DNA from: Burkholderia sp.
GTDB taxonomy: Bacteria > Pseudomonadota > Gammaproteobacteria > Burkholderiales > Burkholderiaceae
Length of the DNA stretch: 64,000 nucleotides
Assembly: GCA_031253835.1 (NCBI GenBank)
Contig: JAIRVP010000072.1
Location: 1-64,000, forward strand
Reading direction: 5' to 3'
Of the stretch, positions 30,788-40,672 are shown in pieces. A program made the position numbers and the translations under genes. The notes under the pieces were generated by a model, which worked only from the letters and a program-made list of their open reading frames with translations, had not been told where the DNA came from and did no database searches. Each line of letters starts with the position of its first letter. Position 1 is the stretch's first letter.

Positions 30788-31390
30788 ATGAGCGAATCCG
30801 TCATCGCCGCCGCGGGCGGCCACGTCGCCCAGGCCGAGCCGTCGCGCTGGGTCGCGCAATGGGCGCGGCTCGTGCCGGCCGGCGGCGCGGTGCTCGACGT
30901 CGCCGCGGGCGGCGGCCGCCATGCGCGCTGGTTCGCGTCGCGCGGGCATCCGGTCGTCGCGCTCGACCGCGATCCGGCCGCGCTGGTCGCGTTGCGTGCA
31001 ATTCCCGGCGTCGACGCCCGCGCGGCCGATCTCGAAGGCGCGCCGTGGCCGCTGCCGGCCGGCGAGCGGTTTGCGGCCGTGATCGTCACGAATTACCTGC
31101 ATCGTCCGCTCTGGCCCCATCTACTCGATGCAATGGCGCCGGGCGGCGTGCTGATCTACGAAACCTTCGCGCAAGGAAACGAAACGGTCGGGAAACCGTC
31201 CAACCCCGCGTTCCTGCTCGCCCCGGGCGAGCTGCTGGACGCCGTGCACGGCCGCCTGCGGGTGGTTGCGTACGAGGACGGTTTCGTCGCCGCGCCGCGC
31301 GAGGCGTTCGTCCAGCGTCTTAGCGCGGTGCGCGAGGACGCGACCCCGAAGGCGGGGGCGGGAATTCCACGTTACGAACTGCCCGGCTAA
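30788..31390 (+). CDS. Class I SAM-dependent methyltransferase
   Basis: A 200-residue Rossmann-fold methyltransferase of unknown substrate. The SAM-binding motif I is VLDVAAGGGRHARWFA, the acidic loop is VVALDRDPAAL, and motif IV is FAAVIVTNYLHRPLW. The sequence resembles the TehB-like group. It starts eight bases after trpS and ends 46 bases before dapA. Confidence 0.85.
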   Translation: MSESVIAAAGGHVAQAEPSRWVAQWARLVPAGGAVLDVAAGGGRHARWFASRGHPVVALDRDPAALVALRAIPGVDARAADLEGAPWPLPAGERFAAVIVTNYLHRPLWPHLLDAMAPGGVLIYETFAQGNETVGKPSNPAFLLAPGELLDAVHGRLRVVAYEDGFVAAPREAFVQRLSAVREDATPKAGAGIPRYELPG

Positions 31391-31401
31391 TCCGCTACAA
31401 T
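31372..31401 (+). promoter_or_regulatory. Candidate sigma70 promoter for dapA
   Basis: TTACGA (31372-31377), an 18-base spacer and TACAAT (31396-31401) precede the dapA ATG by 35 bases. The -35 lies in the end of the methyltransferase gene, so dapA may have its own promoter inside the cluster. Confidence 0.45.
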
Positions 31402-31436
31402 CTCAACGTTTACCGGTACACATTCAATCGCGTTTC

Positions 31437-32339
<903 letters not shown>

Positions 32340-32345
32340 TGCCGA

Positions 32346-32368
32346 GGCGGCCGCGTCCTGCGGCCGCC
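32346..32368 (+). terminator. GC-rich hairpin after dapA
   Basis: GGCGGCCG (32346-32353) pairs with CGGCCGCC (32361-32368) seven bases after the dapA stop. There is no T run, so it may only slow or partly stop transcription before bamC. Confidence 0.35.
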
Positions 32369-32450
32369 GGCTCGACCCCTGATCAACCCGCACCGGCCGG
32401 CTCCGTCCGGCGCCGCTCCTGACGAGCGTTCTAGCAAGACGAAGGATTTC

Positions 32451-33596
32451 ATGAAACGTTTCGCCATTTCCTCTCGCACCATCCAGCTGTCGGTGATGGT
32501 GCTGGCGCTGGGCGCGCTCGCTGGCTGCGATACGCTGAACGACTACCTGGCCCCCGACCGGGTCAACTACAAGAATACCGGCTCGGCGCCGCCGCTGGCC
32601 GTGCCGAGCGACCTGAAGCCGGTGCCGACGACGCAGCAGTTCGTGGCGCCGCCGAGCAACGCCGGGCTCGGCACGCTGCCGCCGCGGGTCACGACGCAGG
32701 CCGGCAACGCGACCGACGGCATCCCGAGCGCGCAGGATCCGCTCGGCATGCACATCGAGCGCGACGGCGATCGCCGCTGGCTCGTCGTCGACGGCCGCAC
32801 GCCCGAGCAGCTGTGGCCGATCCTGAAGGAGTTCTGGCAGGAGAACGGCTTCTCGCTGAAGACCGATGCGCCGTCGACCGGCATCATGGCCACCGACTGG
32901 GCCGAAAACCGCGCGAACATTCCCGATGACTGGTTCCGCCGCACGATCGGCAAGGTCATCGATTTCGCCTACTCGTCGGGCACGCGCGACCGCTTCCGCA
33001 CGCTCGTGAACCGCACGTCGGACGGCAACACCGACATCTCGATTACGCACAGCGCGATGGAAGAAATGATGGTCGGCCCGCAGGGCGGCACGTCGTCGCG
33101 CTGGGAAGAGCGTCCGCGCAACCCGGTGCTCGAAGCCGTGTTCCTGTCGAAGCTGATGCAGAAGTTCGGCCTGACCGATGCGCAGGCGAAGCAACTGCTG
33201 ACCGACGCGCATTCCGCGACGGCGCCGGCGCAGGTCAGCGACACGAGCGGCGGCGCGGCGACGCTGCAGCTGGCCGAGTCGTTCGACCGCGCGTGGCTGC
33301 GGGTGGGCCTGGCGCTCGACCGCACCAACTTCACGGTCGACAATCGCGACCGCGAGAAGGGCGTGTACACGGTCCGCTATGCGAATACGATGGAAGAGCT
33401 CAAGCGTGACGGCCTGTTCGGCAAGCTGTTCTACGGCGGTCCGTCGGCGGCGAAGCCGGGCAAGGAATACCTCGTCAACGTGCGCGCGCAAGGCACCGGC
33501 GGCACGCAGGTCGCGGTGGTCGGCGCAAACGGCCAGGTCGACAACTCGTCGGACGCGCAGCGGATCATCTCGCTGCTGCACGCGCAGCTGAACTGA
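32451..33596 (+). CDS. bamC: Outer membrane assembly lipoprotein BamC (NlpB)
   Basis: Lipoprotein subunit of the BAM complex that inserts beta-barrel proteins. The 381 residues start with a lipoprotein signal peptide ending LGALAGC (Cys about 26). An unstructured N-terminal region that contacts BamD follows (DTLNDYLAPDRVNYKNTG), then two helix-grip domains. dapA-bamC is a conserved neighbour pair in proteobacteria; here the gap is 111 bases, and the MBL-fold gene follows after four. Confidence 0.93.
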   Translation: MKRFAISSRTIQLSVMVLALGALAGCDTLNDYLAPDRVNYKNTGSAPPLAVPSDLKPVPTTQQFVAPPSNAGLGTLPPRVTTQAGNATDGIPSAQDPLGMHIERDGDRRWLVVDGRTPEQLWPILKEFWQENGFSLKTDAPSTGIMATDWAENRANIPDDWFRRTIGKVIDFAYSSGTRDRFRTLVNRTSDGNTDISITHSAMEEMMVGPQGGTSSRWEERPRNPVLEAVFLSKLMQKFGLTDAQAKQLLTDAHSATAPAQVSDTSGGAATLQLAESFDRAWLRVGLALDRTNFTVDNRDREKGVYTVRYANTMEELKRDGLFGKLFYGGPSAAKPGKEYLVNVRAQGTGGTQVAVVGANGQVDNSSDAQRIISLLHAQLN

Positions 33597-33600
33597 GCGC

Positions 33601-34377
33601 GTGCGATTCGCCAGCCTCGGAAGCGGCAGCGAAGGCAACGCGCTGGTCGTCGAGGCCTCGAGCGGCACGACGACCACCCGCGTGCTGCTCGACTGTGGCT
33701 TTTCCGCCAAGGAGGTCGAGCGTCGGCTCGGCCGACTGAATCTCGGCATCGACGATCTCGATGCGATCCTCATCACCCACGAACACAGCGACCATGTCGG
33801 CAGTGCGCTGACGCTCGCCCGCCGTGCGTCCTTGCCGCTGTACATGAGCTGGGGCACCGCGCGCGCGGTCGGCGCGGACGAGGCCGATGTCGATCTCCAC
33901 GTGCTGTGGGGCGACGAGACGGCCGCGATACGCGATCTGGCCGTGATGCCCTATACGGTCCCCCACGACGCGCGGGAACCGCTCCAGTTCGTCTTCATGG
34001 ACGGCTGCAGCCGGCTCGGCGTGCTGACGGACGTCGGGATGGCCACGCCGCACATTACGGCCGTCCTGAGCGGCTGTGACGCGCTGGTGCTCGAATCCAA
34101 CCACGATACCGCGATGCTGGCCGCGAGCCGCTATCCGCAGTCGCTGAAGGCGCGGATCGGCGGCAACCATGGCCACCTGAGCAACGACGCGGCGGCCGAC
34201 ATCCTCGCGTCGCTCGAACGCAGCCGCCTCCAGCACCTGGTCGCGGCGCACCTGAGCCAGCAGAACAACCTGCCGGAACTGGCCCGCCAGGCGTTCGGCG
34301 GCGTGCTGGGGACGGACGGGGAGGACGTGGTCGTGGCCTCGCAGGACGCGGGCTTCGACTGGCTGATGCTCGGATGA
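33601..34377 (+). CDS. MBL-fold metallohydrolase (YycJ/WalJ-like)
   Basis: A 258-residue metallo-beta-lactamase-fold protein. The metal motif HxHxDH is clear in ILITHEHSDHVGSAL, with further ligands in LESNHDTAML and in GGNHGHLSND. FASLGSGSEGNALVVE at the start is typical of the YycJ/WalJ group, which has exonuclease activity in Gram-positive bacteria. It uses a GTG start four bases after bamC, so the two are coupled. Confidence 0.88.
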   Translation: MRFASLGSGSEGNALVVEASSGTTTTRVLLDCGFSAKEVERRLGRLNLGIDDLDAILITHEHSDHVGSALTLARRASLPLYMSWGTARAVGADEADVDLHVLWGDETAAIRDLAVMPYTVPHDAREPLQFVFMDGCSRLGVLTDVGMATPHITAVLSGCDALVLESNHDTAMLAASRYPQSLKARIGGNHGHLSNDAAADILASLERSRLQHLVAAHLSQQNNLPELARQAFGGVLGTDGEDVVVASQDAGFDWLMLG

Positions 34378-34443
34378 GCAGGGCAGGGCCGCTGCGGCGG
34401 CCCGGTGCGGCTGCCGGGCGATGTGTACGGAAACGGCAGACGT

Positions 34444-34474
34444 AAAAAAACCGGCCCTCGGGCCGGTTTTTTTT
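34444..34474 (+). terminator. Bidirectional terminator between MBL gene and lipoprotein
   Basis: CCGGCC and GGCCGG (34451-34466) form a hairpin flanked by seven A on one side and eight T on the other. It ends both the dapA-bamC-MBL run and the convergent Ala-rich lipoprotein gene. Confidence 0.88.
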
Positions 34475-34491
34475 CAGCTGATGCTGAAGGC

Positions 34492-34755
34492 TTACTGGCT
34501 TGCGCCCGAAGCCGGAGCAGCCGTCGCTGCCGAAGCAGCCGACGCCACTGCAGCAGCAGCGTCGCTCGCAGCAGCCGTTGCCGACGAAGCAGCAGCCGAA
34601 GCGTCGCTCGCTGCACCAGCAACTGCCGAAGCAGCCGTCGAAGCAGCAGCAGCCGCGTCGCTTGCAGCCGACGAAGCAGCTTGATCAGCGCTCTTGTTGC
34701 AAGCAGCCAGTGCAACAGCAGCCAACAGGGAAGCTACGAGGAGGGATTTCTTCAT
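34492..34755 (-). CDS. Alanine-rich small lipoprotein
   Basis: An 87-residue predicted lipoprotein. The signal peptide MKKSLLVASLLAAVALAAC ends in a lipobox, with the lipidated Cys at 19. The mature 69 residues hold about 37 Ala and 15 Ser by my count, with Ser recurring every seven residues in parts (mature positions 4, 11, 25, 32, 39, 46), so a long alanine-based helix or coiled coil is likely. The tail APASGASQ is flexible. The start at 34755 has AAAGGA upstream; a GTG two codons earlier is less likely. It may be a structural envelope lipoprotein like Lpp, but that is inference. Confidence 0.85.
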   Translation of the reverse strand: MKKSLLVASLLAAVALAACNKSADQAASSAASDAAAAASTAASAVAGAASDASAAASSATAAASDAAAAVASAASAATAAPASGASQ

Positions 34756-34987
34756 GATCACGTCCTTTTATGGTTAAAGGTAAGCAACAGCGCGAAACAA
34801 TACCGGTAATGTGCTCCAACACCGACCTGGGCCGCTGGTGGAGATGCACTTCTTAGAGCGTGAATCTTCCCTACGGCTTGGGCGGAAATTATATGCACTT
34901 TCCTATCGACCGTCGACAAATGCGGGGTCAATACGTTGTCTTTCCCATACAGAATTTGATCCGTACGGGCATACGGGGCGACTCACA

Positions 34988-36208
34988 CTAATTCCGGTTT
35001 CCGACCCGTATCCAGCCCGCACAATACCACTCGTGCAACAAGGCTGTCATTGAGGGAACCCGGGATAGTGTTACAAACCGTTTCGCCTCCATCTGGCGTT
35101 GATTGGCCAGTTCGGGCAGCCATTCACCGGCCTGCTCGAGCGGTTCTTCCTCGCCATTAATGAAGTACGAGCGCGCGTTATACATCAATGCGGCCCTTCT
35201 GTCGAGATACACGCCACGCCGTGATGCTTGCGTGACGAACGCGGACTCGGACAGCGGGCGCGCCGGCGGGTCGAATACGACGTTCGGCTTGGGCTCGCTC
35301 AGGTAGCAACCGAGGAATTCGGCGACGTCGCGCTTGCGCCAGCGGATCGCGTCGACGATCTCGGCGACACGCTCGACCATTGCCGGAGGCAACTGCGCGG
35401 GCGTATCGACAGCCGGCTGCTTCGGGTCGCGGTAGAGGTCGTCACCGCCCCCGTCGCGCAGGCCGCCGCGCTCCGCAAGATAGTACAGGAACTGGGCGCC
35501 CAGTTCGCCGGCGGACGGGGCCCGGAAGCCGATCGAGCAGGTCATGCACTCGCCTTCGGCGACGCCGTCGTGCGCGATGTGCGGCGGCAGGTAAAGCATG
35601 TCGCCGGGCTCCAGCACCCATTCGTCGCTCGGCTCGAAGTTTTCGAGGATCTTCAGCGGCACGTCCGGCTGCAGCGACAGGTCCTTCTGCGCGCCGACGC
35701 GCCAGCGGCGCCGGCCTTCGACCTGCAGCAGGAACACGTCGTATGAATCGAAATGCGGACCGACGCCGCCGCCGTCCGTCGCATACGAGATCATCAGGTC
35801 GTCCAGCCGCGCATCGGGGATGAAGCGGAAGCGGTCGAGCAGCGCGCGTGCCGCGTCGACGTGCAGGTCGAGCCCCTGCACGAGCAGGGTCCACGCCTTG
35901 CGCGTGACGGCCGGCAGCGAGCCCGGTTCGAACGGGCCGTGCGCCAGTTGCCACTTGTTACGAAAATGGGTGATCAGTCGCGATTCCGCGTCATAGTCGG
36001 CGGCAAGCTCGAACAGTGCGTCGCGCGAGACCGGTGAAGCAACGCCGGGGATCGCCTGGCGGATCAGCAGCGGCTTCTTCTGCCAGTAGCCGCGCATGAA
36101 TTGCGCCGGCGTAAGACCGCCGAGCAGCGGTGTGGGAAGATCGGAAGGCGGCGCGCCGAACGGGGCGGCAGCGGCTTCCCGCGGTTCGGCTTGAGACCGG
36201 TTGCGCAT
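34988..36208 (-). CDS. JmjC/cupin-4 protein, ribosomal oxygenase-like
   Basis: Fe(II)/2-oxoglutarate-dependent oxygenase of 406 residues. The iron-binding HxD is in GPHFDSYDVFLL and the distal His in YLPPHIAHDGVAEG, both on the double-stranded beta-helix. The N-terminus PLLGGLTPAQFMRGYWQKKPLLIRQ matches the YcfD/RoxA family, which hydroxylates an arginine of ribosomal protein L16. The C-terminal winged-helix region is also present. Start 36208 is preferred to one 15 codons upstream. It diverges from slyD with 32 bases between the start codons. Confidence 0.9.
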   Translation of the reverse strand: MRNRSQAEPREAAAAPFGAPPSDLPTPLLGGLTPAQFMRGYWQKKPLLIRQAIPGVASPVSRDALFELAADYDAESRLITHFRNKWQLAHGPFEPGSLPAVTRKAWTLLVQGLDLHVDAARALLDRFRFIPDARLDDLMISYATDGGGVGPHFDSYDVFLLQVEGRRRWRVGAQKDLSLQPDVPLKILENFEPSDEWVLEPGDMLYLPPHIAHDGVAEGECMTCSIGFRAPSAGELGAQFLYYLAERGGLRDGGGDDLYRDPKQPAVDTPAQLPPAMVERVAEIVDAIRWRKRDVAEFLGCYLSEPKPNVVFDPPARPLSESAFVTQASRRGVYLDRRAALMYNARSYFINGEEEPLEQAGEWLPELANQRQMEAKRFVTLSRVPSMTALLHEWYCAGWIRVGNRN

Positions 36209-36210
36209 CG

Positions 36211-36216
36211 TATAAT
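36211..36216 (+). promoter_or_regulatory. -10 box for slyD in a 32-base divergent gap
   Basis: A perfect TATAAT begins three bases beyond the JmjC start codon and 25 bases before the slyD ATG. The -35 region would lie within the first codons of the JmjC gene; TTGAGA at 36191 is only 14 bases away, so the -35 is uncertain. Confidence 0.6.
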
Positions 36217-36240
36217 GAGAGTTGTATTTGGGAGAATTGG

Positions 36241-36783
36241 ATGAAAATCGCAAAAAACACCGTCGTGTCGGTCACTTACAAGCTGTCGGATGCACAGGGC
36301 AATCTGATCGAGGAAAGCGACGAGCCGATGGTCTATCTGCACGGCGGCTATGATGGCACGTTCCCCAAGATCGAGGAACAGCTGGACGGCCACGAGCCGG
36401 GCTACGAGGCGCAGGTTCAGCTCGAGCCGCAGGACGCGTTCGGCGACTACGATCCCGAGCTCGTGAAGATCGAGCCGCGCGATCGTTTTCCCGAGCCGCT
36501 CGAAGTGGGCATGCAGTTCGAAGGCACGCCGGAAGACGGCGACGAGGAAGTCGATTCGCTGATCTATACGGTCACCGACATCGCCGAAGACAAGGTCGTG
36601 CTCGACGGCAATCACCCGCTGGCCGGCATGGCGCTGCGTTTCGCACTGACCGTGAAGGACGTTCGCGAAGCCACCGAAGACGAAATCGAGCATGAGCACG
36701 CGCATGGCGCGGAAGGGCTCGAGATCGTCGACGAGGACGAAGACGAAGACGGCGAAGCGCCGTCAGGGCGTACCCTGCACTGA
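36241..36783 (+). CDS. slyD: FKBP-type peptidyl-prolyl isomerase SlyD
   Basis: Proline isomerase and chaperone. In 180 residues the split FKBP domain (NTVVSVTYKLSDAQGNLIEES and PMVYLHGGYDGTFPKIEEQLDG) carries the inserted-in-flap chaperone domain (about 70-130) and a charged tail. The E. coli tail is metal-binding and rich in His and Cys; here it is short and acidic with few histidines (HEHAHG), so nickel handling may be weaker. Its last 21 bases overlap the end of the convergent phosphoesterase gene. Confidence 0.93.
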   Translation: MKIAKNTVVSVTYKLSDAQGNLIEESDEPMVYLHGGYDGTFPKIEEQLDGHEPGYEAQVQLEPQDAFGDYDPELVKIEPRDRFPEPLEVGMQFEGTPEDGDEEVDSLIYTVTDIAEDKVVLDGNHPLAGMALRFALTVKDVREATEDEIEHEHAHGAEGLEIVDEDEDEDGEAPSGRTLH

Positions 36784-38034
36784 GCTTGCAGGCAGGCCGG
36801 GTGCCGGCCCCGAAGCAGGGGGCGGCGCAGGCCACGACGCGCCGCCTGGAGCGGCGCCGTCACCCTGCAGCGGCGGCGCGACCGACGACGAATCGGGCAG
36901 CGCCGGCAACGCGGGGATTTCCGGCATCTGTGGCAGCGGCACGTCGTCGTGCGGCACGAGCGGCAGCGCGGGCGGTACAGGCAGGTTCTTCGGCACCTCC
37001 TGCAGGCTCACGTTGAAGATCGTCTGCCGTGACGGCGACACGCTCACCTTGATCCATTGATTCGTCGGATGGCGCGGTCCGATCGCGACGCGCGTCACGT
37101 TTCCTATCAGATCACCGTCGTCGGCACGCAGCGGCCGATCGATCAGGAAGCCGTTCGCCAGCGGTTCGCCGCTTGCGTGCATCACCAGGATCGGGCCGCG
37201 GAACGTCGCCGCTGCCTTCACCAGCGTGCGTTTCAATTCACGGAAGCCATCGCGTACGCGCGGCCGGTTGAAACGCAGCCACGCAAAGCGTTCCGCGCGT
37301 TCATAGCGTTCGAACTGCGGATCGCCTTCGAACATCACCACCATCGCGCGCGCTTCGCGCCGCTTCGCGTATTCGGCCGCGTGGTCGATCCAGAATCCGT
37401 TCGCGATGATGCGATCTTCGAATTCGCCGTTGCGGCCGCCGGCCGTCAGGTAGTGGTTGTTCGGCGCCGGCGCGTTGAGCGCGACATAGACGATGTCGTC
37501 GCGCATCCAGCGGGCGTTTTCGCGATACGGCCGGAACCGTGCGACTTCGCTTTCCCGCGTAATCTGCAGCGCGCCGGGATCGGGCAGCGCCGCATCGGCG
37601 AGCAGCGTCTGCCGCAGGAAGTCGAGCCGCTCGACCGGATCGTAGCCGCCGCCGGCCGCCGTGTTGCACGTGAGCCAGTCGTCGTGGCCGGGAATGAACA
37701 CGAGCGGCACGCGCGCCGAATCCAGGATCGCGCCGCGCTGCGAATACAGCGTATCGCGGCACGCTTCCTTTGAACCCTTGAGATCGCCCGCATAGACGAC
37801 GAACGCGAGGTTGCGCTCGCGCGCGATCGAATCGAGCAGCCGCTGGGCGGACGGTTCGTCCGCCGGGACGTTGATGACGCCCGACACGACCGCGAACGAG
37901 TAGGGCGCGGTGGCGCGCTTCGGCGGTGCAGCCTGCGCGCCGGCCTGCGCGAGCGCGAGTAACGCCGCGACGAGCGCGGCGGCCGCGCGGGCCGGCAGGC
38001 CCGGCGAGACGCGCTTACGCGTGCCCGTCGGCAT
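36763..38034 (-). CDS. Secreted metallophosphoesterase-like protein
   Basis: A 423-residue exported protein. A signal peptide ends near AQAGAQA (about residue 36). The following domain resembles calcineurin-type phosphoesterases with YAGDLKGSKEACRD (GD motif), FIPGHDDWLTC (GHD in place of GNHD) and MHASGEP, but the first DxH motif is not seen (SFAVVSGVINV instead), so activity is uncertain. The last about 75 residues are Pro/Ala-rich and probably unstructured. The start overlaps the mutS end by 20 bases, and the stop overlaps the end of slyD. Confidence 0.8.
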   Translation of the reverse strand: MPTGTRKRVSPGLPARAAAALVAALLALAQAGAQAAPPKRATAPYSFAVVSGVINVPADEPSAQRLLDSIARERNLAFVVYAGDLKGSKEACRDTLYSQRGAILDSARVPLVFIPGHDDWLTCNTAAGGGYDPVERLDFLRQTLLADAALPDPGALQITRESEVARFRPYRENARWMRDDIVYVALNAPAPNNHYLTAGGRNGEFEDRIIANGFWIDHAAEYAKRREARAMVVMFEGDPQFERYERAERFAWLRFNRPRVRDGFRELKRTLVKAAATFRGPILVMHASGEPLANGFLIDRPLRADDGDLIGNVTRVAIGPRHPTNQWIKVSVSPSRQTIFNVSLQEVPKNLPVPPALPLVPHDDVPLPQMPEIPALPALPDSSSVAPPLQGDGAAPGGASWPAPPPASGPAPGLPASSVQGTP

Positions 38035-40672
38035 CGTGCGACCGGACCAGCGTGCGCAGTTCGTACAGCAGGTCGAGCGCCTCGCGCGGCTTGAGATCGT
38101 CGGGATCGATGTCGCGCAGCCTGTCGAGCGCCGGATGCGGCGTGTCGGGCAGGGCCGGCGCATCCGCGCATTCGAGATCGTCGACGGCCGCCTGCGGCGC
38201 GCTGAACAGGTCGAGCTGCGGCGTGTGCTGCGACGCCGACTGCTGTTCGAGATACGCGAGGTGCTTGCGCGCGGCGCGGATTACCGGTGCCGGGACGCCG
38301 GCGAGCTGCGCGACCTGCAGGCCGTAGCTCTGGTTTGCCGGGCCTTCGTTGACCGCGTGCAGGAACACGATGCCGTGGCCGTGTTCGACGGCCGACAGGT
38401 GGACGTTGGCGGCCTGCGGGAATTCGGCCGGCAACTGCGTCAGCTCGAAGTAGTGTGTCGCGAACAGCGTGTAGCACGCGTTGTGCGCGAGCAGGTGGCG
38501 CGCGATCGCCCACGCGAGCGCGAGGCCGTCGAACGTCGACGTGCCGCGGCCGATCTCGTCCATCAGCACGAGGCTTTGCGGCGTCGCGTCGTTGAGGATC
38601 GCCGCGGCTTCGGTCATTTCGACCATGAACGTCGAGCGGCCGCCCGCGAGATCGTCGGCCGCGCCGATGCGCGTGAAGATCCGGTCGATCGGACCGAAGC
38701 ACGCCGACTTCGCCGGCACGTAGCTGCCGACGTAAGCCATCAGCGCGATCAGCGCGGTCTGCCGCATGAACGTCGACTTACCGCCCATGTTCGGGCCGGT
38801 GATCAGCAGCAGCTTGCGCTCGGTGCCGAACCGGCAGTCGTTCGCGATGAATTGCTCGACCTGCGCTTCGACGACCGGGTGGCGGCCCTGTTCGATGTCG
38901 ATGCCGATCTCGTCGGTAAAGGTCGGCGCGACCCAGTCGAGTGCACGCGCGCGTTCGGCGAAGGCGGCGAGCAGGTCGAGCTCGGCGAGGGCCGACGCGA
39001 CGCGCTGGCACTCGGGAATGAACGGCAGCAGCGCCTGCAGCACCGAGTCGTACAGCGCGCGCTCACGCGCGAGTGCACGTTCCTGTGCGGACAGCGCCTT
39101 GTCCTCGAAGGTCTTCAGTTCGGGCGTGATGTAGCGTTCGGCGTTCTTCAGCGTCTGGCGGCGGCGGTAATCGTCGGGCACCTTGTCCGTCTGGCCGCGC
39201 GTGACCTCGATGTAGAAGCCGTGCACCTTGTTGTATTCGACGCGCAGGTTCGCGATGCCGGTGCGCGTGCGTTCGCGCGCTTCGAGATCGATCAGGAACT
39301 GCCCGCAGTTCTCCGAGATGTCGCGCAGCTCGTCGAGCTCGGCATCGTAGCCGCGTGCGATCACGCCGCCGTCGCGCACCATCGCGGCCGGCTCGGGCGC
39401 AATCGCGCTCGTCAGCAGGTCGAGGCACTCGGCGGGCGGCGCGAGTGCCGCGTCGACGCGCGTGAGCGCATCGGCATTCGCGACGATCGTGCTGATGCGC
39501 TCGCGCAGCGCCGGCAGCGCGGCGAACGTGTCGCGCAGGCTCGACAGGTCGCGCGGGCGCGCGGACAGCAGCGCGAGACGCCCGGTGATCCGCTCGACGT
39601 CGGCGATCTGGCGCAGTGCGCTGCGCAGCGCGTCGAGGCTCGCGTTCGCCGGCGCATCAAGGAGCGCGCCGATGGCCTGCTGGCGCGATTGCGCGGCGAC
39701 CGACGCGCGCGGCGGGTGATGCAGCCAGTGGCGCAGCAGGCGGCTGCCCATCGTCGTGCAGCAGGTGTCGAGCAGCGAATACAGCGTCGGCGATTCGGTG
39801 CCGCGCAGCGTTTCGGTCAGTTCGAGGTTGCGGCGCGTGGCCGGATCGAGCCCGATGTACTCGGTTTCGTTCTCGACCTTCAGGCTGCGCACGTGCCGCA
39901 GCTGCTGGCCCTGCGTAGCCGCCGCATAGAGCAGCAGCGCGCCGGCCGCGCCGCACGCGCTCGTCAGCGAGTGCGCGCCGAATCCGTCGAGGCCCGCGAC
40001 GTCGAGCTGGTCGCACAGGCGCTGCGTGCCCGATGCGATGTCGAAGTGCCAGGCCGGCACGCGCTTGCTTGCGCCCGTACCGGCGGGCAAGGCATCGGTC
40101 GCGCCGTCCGGCGTCAGGATTTCGGCCGGCCGGATGCGCTCGAGCGCGGCCGCGAGCTGATCGGGCTCGATTTCGGCGAGCCGCAGTGCGCCGCTCGCGA
40201 GGTTCAGCCACGCGAGGCCGACATTGACCGCGACGCCGCGCTTGTTGTGGCCCGTGCACATCGCGAGCAGGTACACGTCGTTCTTGTCGGACAGCAGCGC
40301 GGCATCGGTCAGCGTGCCGGGCGTGACGACGCGCACGACCTTGCGCTCGACGGGCCCCTTCGACGTGGCAGGATCGCCGATCTGCTCGCAGATCGCGACC
40401 GATTCACCCATCTTCACGAGCTTCGCCAGATACTGTTCGACCGCGTGATGCGGCACGCCGGCCATCTTGATCGGCGTGCCGGCCGACGCGCCGCGCTGCG
40501 TGAGGGTCAGGTCGAGCAGGCGTGCGGCCTTTTCCGCGTCTTCGAAGAACAGCTCGTAGAAGTCGCCCATCCGGTAGAAGACGAGTGTGTCGGGATGATC
40601 GGCCTTGATGCGCAGGTACTGCTGCATCATCGGAGTGTGGCCGGCGAAGGCTTCGGGCGACAGCGTGGTCAT
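38015..40672 (-). CDS. mutS: DNA mismatch repair protein MutS
   Basis: Recognises mismatches and starts repair with MutL. The 885 residues include the N-terminal mismatch-reading FYRMGDFYELFFEDAE (Phe-x-Glu), the connector, lever and clamp regions, Walker A GPNMGGKSTFMRQ, the DEIGRGTSTFDG Walker B/signature, and the C-terminal tail. The start MTTLSPEAFAGHTPMMQQY is typical. The gene is complete. Confidence 0.98.
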   Translation of the reverse strand: MTTLSPEAFAGHTPMMQQYLRIKADHPDTLVFYRMGDFYELFFEDAEKAARLLDLTLTQRGASAGTPIKMAGVPHHAVEQYLAKLVKMGESVAICEQIGDPATSKGPVERKVVRVVTPGTLTDAALLSDKNDVYLLAMCTGHNKRGVAVNVGLAWLNLASGALRLAEIEPDQLAAALERIRPAEILTPDGATDALPAGTGASKRVPAWHFDIASGTQRLCDQLDVAGLDGFGAHSLTSACGAAGALLLYAAATQGQQLRHVRSLKVENETEYIGLDPATRRNLELTETLRGTESPTLYSLLDTCCTTMGSRLLRHWLHHPPRASVAAQSRQQAIGALLDAPANASLDALRSALRQIADVERITGRLALLSARPRDLSSLRDTFAALPALRERISTIVANADALTRVDAALAPPAECLDLLTSAIAPEPAAMVRDGGVIARGYDAELDELRDISENCGQFLIDLEARERTRTGIANLRVEYNKVHGFYIEVTRGQTDKVPDDYRRRQTLKNAERYITPELKTFEDKALSAQERALARERALYDSVLQALLPFIPECQRVASALAELDLLAAFAERARALDWVAPTFTDEIGIDIEQGRHPVVEAQVEQFIANDCRFGTERKLLLITGPNMGGKSTFMRQTALIALMAYVGSYVPAKSACFGPIDRIFTRIGAADDLAGGRSTFMVEMTEAAAILNDATPQSLVLMDEIGRGTSTFDGLALAWAIARHLLAHNACYTLFATHYFELTQLPAEFPQAANVHLSAVEHGHGIVFLHAVNEGPANQSYGLQVAQLAGVPAPVIRAARKHLAYLEQQSASQHTPQLDLFSAPQAAVDDLECADAPALPDTPHPALDRLRDIDPDDLKPREALDLLYELRTLVRSHDADGHA

